64,000 bases of DNA from Trogon surrucura (taxonomy: Eukaryota; Chordata; Aves; Trogoniformes; Trogonidae), in contig CM036629.1 of assembly GCA_020746105.1 (NCBI GenBank), positions 2,425,501 through 2,489,500 on the forward strand, given 5' to 3'. The notes beneath the pieces were generated by a model that was given only the letters and a program-made list of their open reading frames with translations, was not told the DNA's origin and made no database searches. This document shows, in pieces, positions 23,601 through 37,706 of the stretch; the first letter of the stretch is position 1; each line of letters begins with the position of its first letter. Position numbers and translations under genes: made by a program.

Positions 23601-25328
23601 CCAGGGTGGAGTCTGTGTCTGTTCACACAGGGGCTGAGCTGTGGGGATGCTCTGGGACAGCCCGTTTGCAGCCTGAGGTTACGGAGTCTGCGGGGTGACA
23701 CGGCTGCTCACAGCTATTATCTGCCTGACTTGGTCTGCGGGCGCTCCCAGGTTTTCCGACAAGTCCTGTGTTTGTTTTTTAATGTGCTCTAAGTGGAAAC
23801 TCCTTCTCCCCCCTCCCCGCCCTTCACTCACACGCAACCCACCCAGAGGTGAGCACCAGAAACTCAAGCCCCAGCACAAATCGAGCACCATGTCCCCGTC
23901 TAGAAGCTAGTAAAAAATGCATTACCTAAAAATATCTTTTTCAAGAGGTGATTTAAAACAGCAAAGTCTCTCAGCAAGAGGAAATGGAGACGAGGAATAT
24001 CTCAGGGCTGAAGAAACCCCTGGGACCAAGCAGCCCTGCGAAAAAAAAGCTCAGATCTCTGATATACAAATTGGACGTCTGCAAGAGGAAGAAACACCAA
24101 GGACTGTTTGAGCAGGGCTGTGCCTTTGTCTTCCAGCGAGCAGCAAGCTGCATGGGGCCGGGCTGCTGGGGGCTCTGCGTGCTCAGCCCCCTGAAATGCC
24201 CACCCGCACGCAGACCTGTCTCGGATGAGGGTTCCCTACGCACATCACCCCAGCTCGGGAAGGTTCACGGCTGGAGCCAGACCTCAAATCACGTCTGGCT
24301 CATCGGTGCTGAGCTGTGGGATGCCCCCGGCCGCCCCCGCAGCCGAGTGAGGACTGGTGCATGGGCTGGCTGGTCCAAAAGATGCAATGATCCCTTTTGG
24401 CACCGTCGACATGAGTCACCGGCACCAGCCCCTGGAGCTATTAAGCCGAGTGAGTAATCTTCACTTAGAGAGCTGGAAGGGGGAGAAAAATAATGATAGA
24501 CGCCTCCTAATGAGGGTTCGGTGCAGGAAAACTTTTGAATAAAACCATTCACATCTATTAATTGCGATGTTAACTATTGCTGAGGGGACTTGGAGCTTCC
24601 CACTCCCACTCGCAGCGGCCACTCTCGCTCCTGGACAGGCGCAGCCTCCGCGGGGAGAATCCTGCAAACCCGTGCCCGACCGTGCCTTTGCTTCAGCTTC
24701 CTCCTCCCCTGTCATTTACTGACCCCGAGCCCTTCATCAATGGGCAAAAATCTGGACAAACTGGCAAGAGATGTTGAAGATGATGGAGGGAAGGAAGATG
24801 CACCAGGCAAACCTCGAACGCACATTTCCCTGAGACGTTTGCGCGCCCGAGGGAAGGATTAAGCTGCCTCAGCCTTGCAAGCCCAAGCATTCAAAAGAAA
24901 TCATGACCCATAAAAGCTGTGGGGGTAAAATTGGTGACTGTTTCTGGAACTGTTTGTGGGTTTGCATTTTGCTTGCAGAGTGCTTCTTGTTTTTATTTTC
25001 TCTGTGCAGCCATCAATGACTACGCATTTAAAAAAAAAGGAGGTGTTTTGGTGTGAAAAGAGGAGATCCCTGTAACAACAGAGCTGCACAGGGTGAAACT
25101 CTTGAATATTGAAAGCCTTTAGGTAAAACCTCTGAAAATTGGTGTTATGGGGTGGTTTCCTACCCCAGGAGTCCCAGTGAGGACTGGGGGCTGCCAGCAC
25201 ACACCGAGCCTCTGTGGAGGGCTCGTTTTGGGGGGGGTTTGGGTCTCTGCAGGGCCAAGCAGGGCCGAGAGCAGCACGGGGCGAAAGCCGTGTCGGCGGG
25301 GCCGGCCGGCAGGGCAGCACGCACTGAC
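20686..25328 (-). other. JPH3: JPH3 intron 3
   Basis: A 4.6-kb phase-1 intron and the only one with no CR1 fragment that I can see. It has an AT-rich, complex stretch at about 21715-22260, a T-run at 22259-22278 and a GC-rich middle (22940-23700). No internal exon is supported. The acceptor side next to exon 4 has the pyrimidine tract at 20706-20740. Confidence 0.9.
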
Positions 25329-25453
25329 CGTTTTCCCTGTGCTGGAAGGAAGGCGAAAACTCTTTGGCAGTGATCCTGGCGATCCGCGCTTCCTCCTGAG
25401 CTTTCTGCGCCGCCGTCACAGCCGCCTCCGCCTTGGCCCTGGAGTGAGAGGTC
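25329..25453 (-). CDS. JPH3: JPH3 coding exon 3: rest of the bridging helix
   Basis: A 125-nt exon encoding residues 387-429. The acceptor is CCTTGCAG|G and the donor G|GTCAGT, phase 1 at its end. The peptide begins RTSHSRAKAEAAVTAAQ and runs to the FQHREN/G boundary, matching human JPH3 apart from a Val for Leu in the Ala-rich helix. It continues the helix begun in exon 2, then the conserved AKEFSPSFQHREN segment. Skipping it would shift the frame, since 125 is not a multiple of 3, so a simple in-frame skipped isoform is not expected. Confidence 0.96.
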
Positions 25454-28400
25454 CTGCAAGGCAACCAGAGAGACGAGGACTACGTTAGGCAGCTCCTCTC
25501 TGCAGACCAAAGCCTGGAGAAACCCCAAATTCCCCCTCACGAAACCCCTTTTTGATCCGACCCCGTCTGGCTGCGACGGTGGAGCCGCCACTGGGAGCCA
25601 GGGCACGCTGGGCAACGGGTGATGTTGCACCGACAGCACCTTCACGAGCTGCTCCTTAGTCTGCAGATCCCGTGGAAAATTTGGAAACAGGAGCAGGATG
25701 GTTTGCCCTCCCTGCTGGGGATGCATCACCCGAAAGCTAGCTGGTCCCCTCCGTCACGCATCCCTCGATGAGGGACCCCAGCCCAGCAGGCACCTGCGGC
25801 AACCCCTGCGTCTTCTGCGAGCCTCTAGGAATGAAGGCCTGAATTTAAAGCCAGCGGTTTTGATTTTTTTTAATCCAAAGCGTTTGCTTACAGATGAAAA
25901 AGCGAAGATTGCCACCCCCGCCACCACGTTTCGCGTAAAACACTGGATGTAAATACAAGCGCGGTTCAGCACGGAGAGCAGAGGTAGAAGCGGGGGCTTC
26001 CCGTCGGTACCGCCTCTACCACCCCTTAACCCACCTTAATCAGGACTTTTTTTTTTTTCACTCCAGATGAGTGACTGTCCCCTGCACTCTCCCGTTACCG
26101 GCGATTCCCCAGAGGCTCCTGTTTGATGGTATCTCACCCCATCGCTCAGGATTTGCACCCTTATGCAACCCCTCCGCAGCGTCCCATCCTTCGGAGGCTG
26201 GTTTGCCCCGTCCCTTTAGCTGAAAAATTGAGGCACTTTTAAAAAAAAAAAAAATCAAAAGCCTGTTCCTACCCACCCCGGTGCAGGCAGCACTATAAAT
26301 AGCTCAGCTGATTTCTTTTCCCTCCAAAATCAGGCCCTCCATCTCCTTTAATCATTTTTTATTTTTTTTGTCCCTGCCGCTCTCTGAATTCCCTCTAATT
26401 TTTCGACAGCTGCTCGGAGAGGAGTGCCATTCCTGACAGGCTCCTATAAATGGAAAATAGGGCCAGGAATGTGCCTTGGTGTTGCGTCGTGCTGTGCAAA
26501 CCAGGGACAGGGACCCGGGTGTGCGCGTGTCTCTGTGCTGTCACCTCCCTGAGCCTGGGCGAGACGCCTGGTCCCTGCTCCCGGAGCCGACCCGTCACTT
26601 GTTTTCAAGTGCTGACAAGTTGCTTTTGCTCTAATAAGTGCTTTATTTATACAAACCGGCTGCTTTGGAGCAGCTGAGGGAGTGGATACAACCTGCTCTC
26701 CTGGAGCAATCGGACGTGGCGGAGGGGCTGCGATGATGCTGCCATAGGTCCTGCAAGCCCTCCGTGACCGATGCAACCGAAAATGGGTTTAAATGGGTTT
26801 TTTTCTACCTGCCCTGAGTCCAGCTCTCACTCTGCTCAAGACTCACACAGGGTTGGAGGAGCAGTCAAGCATGTCCCGCCGATTAAACCACCCCAGTGCC
26901 AAAGAGAGTGAGGCTTCAAATGAAGATGCTGCCTCTCTGAGGTGGTTAAACGGGCTGGTGTCTGCCACGGGAGATTCTCAGTCTTCTGGCTGTTGGCACC
27001 CGAAGATGCTTCATTCATCCTCCGCCATCTCCTCGGACTAAAAACTGTTCAGGGAAGGGACTGTCCCTCCCGTTCTGCAGCGCGTTCACAGAGCAGGCTG
27101 TGTCCCCGCTGGCCCGATACGAAGGATTAATAATGTCTGAGAGTGTCTGGACCAAACTCAGCAGGCAGGATTACACACCGCCTCCCTAAACTCCTCCCCA
27201 GAGATGCAACTGGAGGCAGTTATCTGTCACTTCGTGCCAGCGAAGGAGGCTGGAAGTGCTGAGAAGCAGCTCATGACATTTCCAAGAGTCCTGGGGACAC
27301 ACGAAGGTGGCTGCAGAGAGGGAGAGCATACATGGAGCCATGTTCCCCTCTCTGCCATTCACCACCTCCCTCTTTTTCCACCAAAATGAGTCAAAATCAC
27401 CAACCCTGGGGGGAATGGATGGATTTCCATCCCTGGAAAACTCACTCCGGTGACTTCCAGCCTAGTTCATCCCCGTGGACGGCACGATCAGCCCAGGAAG
27501 AGCAGCAACTAGGGGCTCTGGCCGAGAAAGGGTTAAAAATCAATCACGTTAATTAAGCCATCTCCCATCCAAAATATACTCGACGCCTGCAAAGCGGATG
27601 TAACGTCAGGCGCTGCGCAGAGGAGCAGGCAGGCTTAATTGTTTGTAATGCTCTCTAAGATGCTCGGAGGAGAGGCGCCGTCGGAGTGAAAGGCAGAATT
27701 ATGGTGATCTATACGTTGCATAATAAAATACATAAGTATTCCCAAATAAATGCAAGTAATCCAGTTAGCGTTCGCATGACTTTGTCACATACTAGATTTA
27801 ACAGCTGTCTCCTTTACACATGCCTGCTGCTCGTCGCGTGCGCTAAAACTTAATTCCTCCGTTAATAGATGGGGCACGATCTAATCACTCTTCTCCCCCT
27901 GCTGTAAATCTTTCCCCAACAGAGACACCGTCCTGGAAACCACCACCTAAATAAGGCGGGATCCTTCCCTACGGATTCATCCCAGCTGGAGGAGGAGCCT
28001 GGGGATGCTCAGGGGTGGGAAGAATTAGACAGATCCTCTCGCATCGCTCCTTTGTTACCTCCCGTGGTGCCCTCCATCCCATACCGAGCCCGTGGGACAA
28101 AAAGCAACATTTGCAAGTGCCCCTCTCGTCTTGTCTGAGGGGATTAGAAGTTGCCCTTCTGCTGGAAGGTGCCCGTCTGGGTTTCCTCTGCCATCGGTGG
28201 GCGAGCAGAGGAGAAGGAGCAATGCACCCCGAGGTGATGGAGACGGCTGGAACTCTCTGAACCTCAGCACACCCACGACTTTCGAGGGATGTTATAACCT
28301 CAAAATCCTATTTGAGTGCATTTCACCATCCAAGCTGAACTGAGGGAGGGGGTTTGGGGAAGAATGGGGCTGGGAAGAGCCTGAGGGGTAATAACCGGGG

Positions 28401-31400
28401 TGGTTTATAGCTCTTGAGATCCAAAGGTCTCAAGGCCATGCTGGGACTGGCTTGGAATATTTTATTTATTCATATTTTTTTTGCTAAGCTGACTCGCTCT
28501 TGACCGGGCAAGTGGTCAAACTGGCAAGAAGAGCTGGCAGGAGGCAGGGAAAAATCACAACCAAACAGATTTCTGTAAATCTTTGCAGATCTCTTGTGAT
28601 TTGGCCAGGACTGACAGGAGAAGGGATAATACCTGCGAGCGGTTCGTAATGCCAAGTTTATCGGCTCCGGCTAATCTATAAGAAGCTGGAATAAACTGAT
28701 TTGAAAGGAAGAACTCGGCTTTTTAGGAATGCCAACAGCCACCCTGGCCTGGTTTCGCATGCGCAAGGAGCTTCTGCTGCAAATCCAATGCTCGGGGGCC
28801 GGTTGAGCCAAAAAAAGGGGTGAACTCTCAGCAAAATCTGCAGCACCTGATGGTCTCTGGAAGGAACGAATCAAAATTAAGACCAGGCAAGGCTTAAGTG
28901 GCGTTCAAGTTGATGGAGTGCTTTGGCAGGAGAACAAGTGGGGCAAACTGCTTAAAAATCGTGCAGGAAATTAGAGCAAGTTTACGCAGCACCAGAAGCA
29001 TTTCTGAACAGAGGCGGGCGTGTTCGGGAGCCACGAGGGATGGCCCAAGAAACCTGTTTCATTTCTTAGTCCTTCACCTCCATCCAACCTTCTCTGGGTG
29101 CGGCGGTAGTGCCAAGGGTGAGCTGGAATCAGATGAGGGACTCGCCATCCTTGTTCCCTCTTTTCCTTGAACTCCCATTCGCAAAACAGGCTCTTCTTCA
29201 ATAAAAACAAAACTTTGAGCAAAAGTATGTCTGGGGCCCAAGGAAGCTGCGTGCTGGACACAGGGGGAAATTCACATTATCAATGGCTTAAACATGAAAA
29301 AAGCATCGTAAGGGCAAGATTTCTGGAAAACAAGGTCTGTTTTCCAACATTCACATGGCAGCTCTTGCTGTTCTTTTGCAAGAAAACTCCTTGCTTCTCT
29401 GATGTCCCCATGAACTCAAAGCTTGGCCAAGGGACCCCTGGCTCAGTGGGATTTAAGCTTGATGGGGAAGAGCCAATATGGTGCTTTATTTCTCGTGTTT
29501 GTCAAGATCCTGCTGCAAGGCTGGAGATCCCCCAGATCCGTTCCCTGCTGAGAGCTGATGGAAACCTCTCCTGAGCTCTCCGGATAGTCCCAGCTCCTCG
29601 ACAGGAGCGCGGACGAGATTGCAACAACCTTGAAACCCTTTGCTCAGTCCCGAGCTGATTTCAACAGGGCTGTTGGGTCTTAATCTTTCCTATAGTGCCT
29701 ACAAACCAACCCTCCTCAAAAAAAAAAATCCAAGTTCCTCATAACTACAAAGGGGTTCACTGTCTTGTCCCACTCGCTTTTCCATTTCTTAGCTCAGATG
29801 GGTAGGCTGGCGTGACGGACAGACTGATGGCACCGTCCAGAGCTTAGAAATGAAGTAAGAAAGCTGAGAGTGAAAGAAAATGATTAAAAGTTTTATTAAA
29901 GCCTTATTCCTTGCAGCATTTTAAATTCCTCCTACTGGGACAAAACCCTGAGGTTTGTATTTTCACAGAAAACATGCAAATTTGCTACGAGACCTCTTCA
30001 TTTTGGTGGGTGAGAGCTGCTGGCTCGTAGGCGCTCGCCGGTGGCGAGGATGGAGTTAAGCAGGCAGTGAGCTCATCCTGGGACATAATGAACAGCCTCA
30101 AGTTTTCCTAAGGGGCCAGGCTGGCTCCATCGGATTCACTTTGTCTCTCCGGTCAATCTGTAATCGGGCAGCTTTTTTGGAGTTTGCGTTTTATTTTTTT
30201 TTTTAAATGCATCTTTATCTTCCTACAGGAGGAATGTTTTCTCCCTCCATTACAGAGGTTCATGTATTTTTCAAAGAGCCAAATTCAATTAAAATTACAG
30301 ACGCTAGCTGCAAGAAAACACTTCAAGAAGAATTCAGAGGGAGCATTTCCAGGGCGTTTATGACTCGGCGCTTCGCTCGCCAGCTCGGGGGTGCACAGGG
30401 AGGTGTGGAGATGTGCTTCATCCTGGGCAAGGATGTCCTGACCATGCGAGGAAAAGGAGCTTTTCAGCCCAACCACCCCAAGAGCAAACCCCAGGGCACT
30501 GCACTGACTCTCCAAGGCTTATTTTACGCTCTCGCAGCGAAGCACAGGATCCGGCCCTAATTGCATCAAGCCAAGAAATGCAAAGCAAAAGTCCCCCGGT
30601 GATCGATGCCGGTAACCGAACCCCAGAGCCGAGGGGAGATGCAACCCTTTCCCGAGGCCACCCGATCGCTCCGCACCCCGCAGCGGAGGAGAAGCGTTTC
30701 CAGCCCCTGCTGGCACGGGATCGATGGCTGCAACCAGCACCGGAGAGGGATGGGGAGGCGGAAGGAGGTTCTGCCTGCTCAGGGTGGCATCTCAAACCCT
30801 GCCCGCGGGGAGGGGAGGCTTGGCTGGTCTTTGTGCTCTCCTAGATGGGACAAATTGGGACTGAATTATTAATAGCCGCTGCAGACTGTCTGGCTTCTAC
30901 CTCTGCGGGAGCATCCCTGATTTAGGGCAGCGCTGGGGAGAGCTGCAGCGTCCGTCCTGCCTCCCTTTGCCCCCCGCGGGGGCTTCTGCTCGGTGGCCGT
31001 CACCGGGCACGAGACCCCTCATCCAGAACCTTTCCGGCCTCTGGAAGACCGCCCTGATATCCTGACTGCAAAGGGCTGGGGTAGGCACAACCCAGGGCCA
31101 GGCTCTGTCTAGACATTTCCTTCAGGGAGCGGGGAGATGGCAGCAACGAACAACCTGTTTGTTATTTTCCCTACCTGGCATTTATCGCCCTGAAAAAAAA
31201 AACCCTCAACTCTTAATTCCGGCTCGACTCTTTTCTGGCTTGGTTGTTGTTGCGCTAAGCTCGCCTCGAGTGATTTGTGAAGGCAGTAATACAGCGCCGG
31301 TACTCAGGGGGTGGAATATTAGACACACCAATTAACTATCTGTGCATAAATTCCCATTTACCTGCTTATCGCCGGCGTATTTGCCTCGCCCGCTTCCTCC

Positions 31401-34122
31401 GTGAGCTTTTTCCCTCCCTCCCCCTCCACCACTGGAATTCTTAATCAAGAGGAAAAAAAAAAAAAACCAGCTAATGTGACCTCTGACATGACGTAATGCA
31501 GCCAAAAACGTCTGCTCTGGCTCTTTGCAGCCAGACAGAAAGCAGGTGCTGTGCATAGCAAAGAGAAAACCTGGCTTCCCTGCGCCCGCCGACAGACTTC
31601 CCACCTCGGGAGGAAGATTTTGGGGTGGGAGGATGGACCAACCCTGCAACGAGCACCGGGCAGAGGAGAGGGAAACCTCCCAGCAGTGAGACAGCACGAG
31701 GGAAGGGTTGGGGATTGCTGAGGGCGAAGGGGATGGTTATGGCAGGTTCTGAAAAAAATCGCTCCGGAAGTCACGTTCGAAGAGGAAAGTTCTGAATTAA
31801 AAAAATAAGTAAAAAATTAAAAAAAAGCCCAACAGTCACGCCCTTTTATCCTGAAAAAATGAAACCTTGATGGACATGTTTGTTACTACCCAAGAAAGCG
31901 AAACACAGAGAAGCGTGGAAAATGTTCAGGTCCAAAGTCCCAAATCTGAGTTTCCCTGTGGTTTTCCCAGTTCCCATACACTGGGAAAGGTAACGTTGCA
32001 GTGGGAAACCATTCCCAAGCCAGCTGGGAGACCTCACGGAGAGCAAGCCTCCATGTCCCGGCTGGTGCACGGCATGCGTGAAGCCTCAGAAATTCATGGA
32101 AACGGGGATGGAGCCAGTTCCCATCCAGCTCGTTGCTCCAGGCACCTGTGCCACATTCCTTCTCTGTATTTTTGGAGCTTACAAATGGAGAGTGAATTCA
32201 CCAAGGTGTCGTTTGCCATTTTTGCACTGAAATACCATTTTTTCAAATCCAAGAAATATCGCGGGCTGCGTCCTTCTGCCTTGCGCCTTGTGCCGTGAAG
32301 CAGACAGATTGAGTTTTGCTGGAGAACTGAGCTCACAACATGGAAAGTCACCAAAAGTCGGGGAACAGGGATGGGCCACAATCAAAGGTCCCATCCCCAA
32401 AATCCTGGGAGAAACCATGCCCAAACTGCAGCCCACAGTGAGCTGCATCATGACCGTCTCCCATCCCTGGGACCCTGAGCTGGGTCCTTCCCGGTGGCGA
32501 CGGATGAGAGCGACCAAAGGGCCGTAACGCCACGATCCTCTCCAGCTCCATCACCCCCAATCGGCTGCTGCTCGCATTTGTTTATTTTATCCCTTTTGTT
32601 GCTAAACAAACAAACAAACAGAAAAGCCACGTGAAATTCAAACTCCATCGTCTTCAAAGGGCTGGGCCAGGTGGAGCTGGTACCCAAAGGCACATCTGGA
32701 GCATCAGCCGGGATGCTGCCGGCATCTCTCCAGCCAAGGGACAAGGAATTAGTCGAGCCCCTCTATTTCCCTCCCAGTGGGTTTCCTTCCTTTTCATGTT
32801 TTTCCCCCCCGGCAAGGGCAAAGCTGATGGGCCTTTTGCACTGGAAACGCTGCGCAAGCCGCCCTGAGATGTTATTTACAGCTCGCAAGATAATTAACAT
32901 CTGGAGAGGGAGTCTCATCTCCTGCCATCTGTCACTTGTAAAGAAGCTACCGAGGATGCGGGTGAGCGATGCAGCCTGGCAGTACCTGCCCGTCCCGGTG
33001 CCTCAGTGCCTGCCAGCCCAGATCCCTGCCTTGGAAAAAAAAGATAGATTTGATGCCACTGTCCCATCGTTGTCCCAGCCTGATCAACCAAAAGAGACAA
33101 GTTTGACCCCGTTTCAGACCCAGCTCATGCACAGCAGCGACGGGCAGCAGTGGGGTGGGGAGCTGCCCCCTCCAAATCGGATGCAGAGGCAGCAAGAGCA
33201 AACTCCAGCTGTCAGGATGGAGTTTCCCTTTTTTCTTATAAATTGGGGAAGATATGGGATAATTGTAGTGATGCCGGGAGAGTCGTTATTTTCTGGGAAG
33301 CGACGGAGGAACCTGCTCGGAGCAGGTTCAAGGAAGGGAAAGGGGTGAGCAGGGAGAATGCTGCCTGCTTTCCAGCTGTCGCGGTTTGGCCCGGGCAGGT
33401 TTCCATGATTTTACTGGAAAATTGTCACGTACATGGTGGAAAACGAGCATAACGGAAGTGGGAAAGGCTGATGTTCCCCTCTTCGCCCCCTGCTCTCGCA
33501 GAGTGCCAGCAGACAGCCCTCCCCGCACACATCCCAAAGGCACAGCCACGCCACAAATGTGCCTCTAACCCCCTGGCAAAAATAGTGCATTACAAACGAG
33601 CCTACTGCTTGCAGGCAAGGAGGCAAAACAGGTTGGAAGAAATCATTAAAGAGCCTTCAGAAAGGGGGAAAAAAAAAAAAAAGCCCAAGAAAAAGCAAGA
33701 GAAGGCACAAAATCTCCAAGGGACCTGGGCAGCGCTGGATCATCCGCATGCTGCAGATCTATACTGTATTAAACAAAGGGAAAAAAAACCCAAAACAACA
33801 GAACAGCAGAAAAGCCCGACGTCGATGCCGCATTTCGGGTGGAGATTTTAAAATGCACAACAGGCCAAGTTATAGCTCCCCGAGCAGCCGTAAGTCAGCC
33901 TGCCTGGGCATGTGTAGCGTTGAGTTTGGCTGCACACGCTGCTGGCTGGAACGGCTTCAGGCTGCATCCCGCATTCCGGTTGCATCGCCCTGTCTCCGGG
34001 CAAGGCTGGTTCCAAAACCCTCGTGAGCCCGGCCCTGCTCGTTAAACTGGGGAAATGCCAGGTTTTTTGGTGGGAAGCTTGACTGTGGTGGGTCTGGATA
34101 GGTGGTTTGGGGTAACTTTATC

Positions 34123-34198
34123 CGTCCTGCTCTGGCAGGGGGGCTGGACTAGATGATTTTTTGAGGTCCCTTCCAACTCGTAACATTCTGTGATCCTC
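34123..34198 (+). repeat. CR1-type LINE 3' terminus
   Basis: GTCCTGCTCTGGCAGGGGGG, CTGGACTAGATGATTTTTTG, AGGTCCCTTCCAACTCGTAA and the tail CATTCTGTGATCC. About 75 bp of a truncated copy. Confidence 0.88.
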
Positions 34199-37100
34199 CT
34201 GGATTTGTCAAGGAGAGGAGGGTAGAGAAGTGGTTGGGATCTCCCAGTCCAAGTACAGGTTTAAAGCAATCTTCACGGGATAGATGAAGGTTGTTAGAAA
34301 AAGCCTGGCTTGATGTGGATACCAGATACCTTCTGCCATGATCTACCTCAGGCTGCAGGTCCAGTCAATTCGAGTTTATTTTGATGTCTAAAAAACCCCG
34401 TGTCAAACCAATTCTGAAGCAAAACATCACAGAACCACAAGAAAACATCTTTTTTCCTTTCCTGACCCTTCACCTCAATTGGATTTTGGCTGAAAAGCTC
34501 TGGCAGTTTCACAAGTTTTGGTCACCTCAAGCAAAACAGACATTTGGCAAATGAACTTTCCAGGCAAATTTTTGTTTTTCCCTTCTGCTGGAGCCACAAG
34601 AGTCTGAAAGAGGCAGCGTCACGTGGAGCTCATGGTCCTCCTTATCCATGGAGATGGGCTGGTGGACAGAGACGATCCATGACGTACCTCTGGCCACGCA
34701 CCAGTACAACCAGCCAACACCCAACAGCAAAACCCACTCCAGAGCAAACTGCAAAAAAACACACAACCCTCATCCAGAGTTGACGGCAAACTCGTTTAAA
34801 TGAACTTAATATTTTAGTTCCAGCATAGTCTGGTCTCGGGCCAAGACATGGAGCTGAAATGGCTTCAGGAGCAGTGACGGATGCTGCCCAGCTGTTGGAG
34901 GAAAGATGGTTGTTATCCAGCCTCGCCCTCTGGGACTTCTCCACCGCCTCCAGCCCTGCAGGGTAGGAGAAGGACTCTTTTCTGGATGATGTGATAAGCG
35001 TCTAAGGGATGGGTTAAAACGGGCTGCTTTTCTGAGTGATGCAAAAACGCATTTCTACCAACAGAGATGCTTGGAAAGCAGAAACATCCGTGCCTTGGGA
35101 GGAGGCCAATTCCCCACCTGCAGCGAGATGCTGGAGGTGAGCAAAGCTCCGTGCACCTCTTGCCACATTCGGCCTCACCAGGATGGACCTGGTGACAATG
35201 GAGAAGCTTCTCTCTGCTATAGGAAGCGACTGGACCCAAAAGGCCTCTGGTTGGAGACAACCACGTGTGGGACACGGCAGCATCATCTCCATCCCGCGCT
35301 GCCGCGTTTGGTTCCCACATCTGCACCCCAGAAACTCCCAGAAAATGCCAACCCAGAACAAAAAAGCTCCCCAAGGAAAGCCACAGACAGCACCCCCTTA
35401 ACCTGATTACTTAATGTCATCCTGGAAGGTGCCGAGTGGCGATGAGGACCTTGCTTGGCTCTGCCCCAAACCCAAGGTACAACAAACCCAACGGCACAGA
35501 GTTTGGCTGGACACAGACCCGCACAGAAATCTCAGCTGGAAACGGTACACACCTCATCAGCCCTACTAAAAAAGCAACATCAGATGAAAAAAAACACTGC
35601 AGAAATACGTTTTGCGCCAGCCTGCTGTCACCGGGCTCTGCAGCTCTGGTCCCCTTGGGGACAGGGTGGAGGGAATAGGAGGGTTTGGTGAAATTTCTTG
35701 TCATTTTTAAGCAACCCCCGTGGCACACCCCTCGCCCCCGCATCCTCCACAGCCCTGGGGGGTGCAGGCAGGAGGGAGAGGGGCTGGTTGTGTCTCTGGG
35801 GCTGTGCTCAGCCCTGGGTGGCCAGGCAGGGGTTGGCAGACCCCTCTGCCATGTGAGTTCTGGCAGCCTCTCTGTTAACTGTGGCGGAGGGTGGGGGGGA
35901 ATTGAATAAAATATATATATAATCCCGGTTGCCACAGCAACAAACAACTCCTGCCTGTCTCAAACTTCAGAGCCCGCCCAGAAGGAGCTGCTTTCCTCAT
36001 CCCCGCTGCCTGCATGGGTTTCTCCTCTCTGTGGCCTGAGGGGTTTTGGAGGACAAGGGAGCCCAAATGCCAGCCTGCACCCCCAAATATCCTGTTTCTC
36101 CAGGTGTATGAGCTGCTGGGTCTGCAATGGGTTTGCCCACTCAGCCCCACTTCCCTGCCTGCACCCAGCTCTGATCCTCACCTGGCGGGTGCTGCTCGTC
36201 CCAGCACACCCCGAGCACCCCACGGGATCCTCCAGATGGGACGCTGCCACCAGGGACCTGCCGGGGCAGAGGGTGCCCTTTCTGGTCCCCAAACACCAAT
36301 GTGCCCCGAGGCCAGCTCTGGGTTTGCAAGTCTGCACTGTCTCCAAGGCAAAGCCCCTGAAAATTTCCACTTTAGCAGCCAGCAGCACAACAGGGGAAGG
36401 GACTCAGAGCCTGGCTCTGCCAGGAGAGAATCTGGGCTTTTAATTATTTATGCTTCACCTCCGTGTTATGGTGAGGAGAGACAGATCAGACAGACACAGC
36501 CAGATAACGGAGAGAAGGCTGCAGCCCGTTTCCCCAGAGAGGCCATTTATATGACTCAGGTGAGCCAGAAGGCTACCAGCCCCTGCCTGAGTCCTGCCCC
36601 ACACCTCTCCCCTTGGAAAAGAACGTCATCCCTGTCTCTGCCACCGATTTTCAGGTGGCTTCATCCCAAGAACCAAAGGGTTGGGGAAGTGCTGGCACCT
36701 GCCACGGCTGGTTGAAGCACCCCAGGGATCTTGCTAGTTTAGACGGGGACCTGCTGTGGCCACCTGTATCCAGCTTTGAGCCCCCAGCCCTATTTCTTCT
36801 CCACAAGGGAGTCCGACTCCAAGGAACTTCTGCCCAGGGTTCAGAGAGGCATCATCAAGCCACCAATGCTCACAACGATGCTTCCTAGCAGGGTGTCCAG
36901 TGACCCAGCCTTGCCCGCGTTCACCATCTCCAGCAGGTTTTTCTGTCCCCAGATAATGTCCCTGGAGGGTGACACACGGGGACGGGATGGTTTGGATCTG
37001 GGCTGTGGTTGCAGAAAGGCTCTGCTGTCCCAGCTGGCAGCGAGCAAAGCGCTGCTGCCCACCCTTGAGAAGGCGGGATAAAATGGAAAAGAAAGTCTTG

Positions 37101-37646
37101 CTGGATGCTGGGCAGAGCGCTGGGCATGGCCACGTCACTGCCACCATGAGATTCTAGGGTGCTCAGCACCCTGAAGAATTGGGACCTTACTTAGTCACAA
37201 CTTTAAAGGGATAATCGGTCGGATCCATGGGTTAAATCCCCCTGGGATTTTCAGGGGGAAATTCGCTTAGCAGGGTCTATCGTCAAATCCTTTAATTTCC
37301 TGGATTAGGAAGCCAGGCCAGCTTGTCATTTGTCCTGCGTGGAGAAGGCAACAGAATCCTCATTGCCTGAAAATTTTCAAACCGACTGGAAGGGAGCACC
37401 GAGGGACCGGGACCCCCCAGCCCAGCCTCTGCGCTCCCCCTTGGTGGTGCTGGTCCCCCTCCAGCACCCCCAATCTCTGGCTGCAGGGTGGGGGGAAAAC
37501 AGTGCTCACGAACACCAACAAGGAAAATACTCATTATTTTTGCCCAGCTCTGCATTTCCATCCTGTTTGTGCTCCTGATATTGCTTTTGCCTCTCTCTTC
37601 GGGGAAGAAGAGGCTTCGTGTGGGGTGGAAGGGGACAGGAGGAGGA

Positions 37647-37706
37647 TGGGGGGTGTTGGGGTTGTTGCTGTAGGGAAATGGGTGGGTGGGTGGCTGGGGT
37701 GGGAGC
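37647..37706 (+). other. Potential G-quadruplex cluster
   Basis: Plus strand carries closely spaced G-runs, including GGGTGGGTGGGTGGCTGGGG at about 37680-37699 followed by TGGG, preceded by GGGGGGTGTTGGGG. The pattern fits intramolecular quadruplex rules. It lies on the strand opposite to the JPH3 RNA. Confidence 0.6.

Noticed and set aside
22961-23698. 245-codon plus-strand frame in intron 3
   Set aside because: GC-rich region with few stops; translation lacks any family signature.
32671-33348. 225-codon plus-strand frame in intron 2
   Set aside because: No recognisable domain, mixed low-quality composition and expected occasionally by chance in 64 kb.
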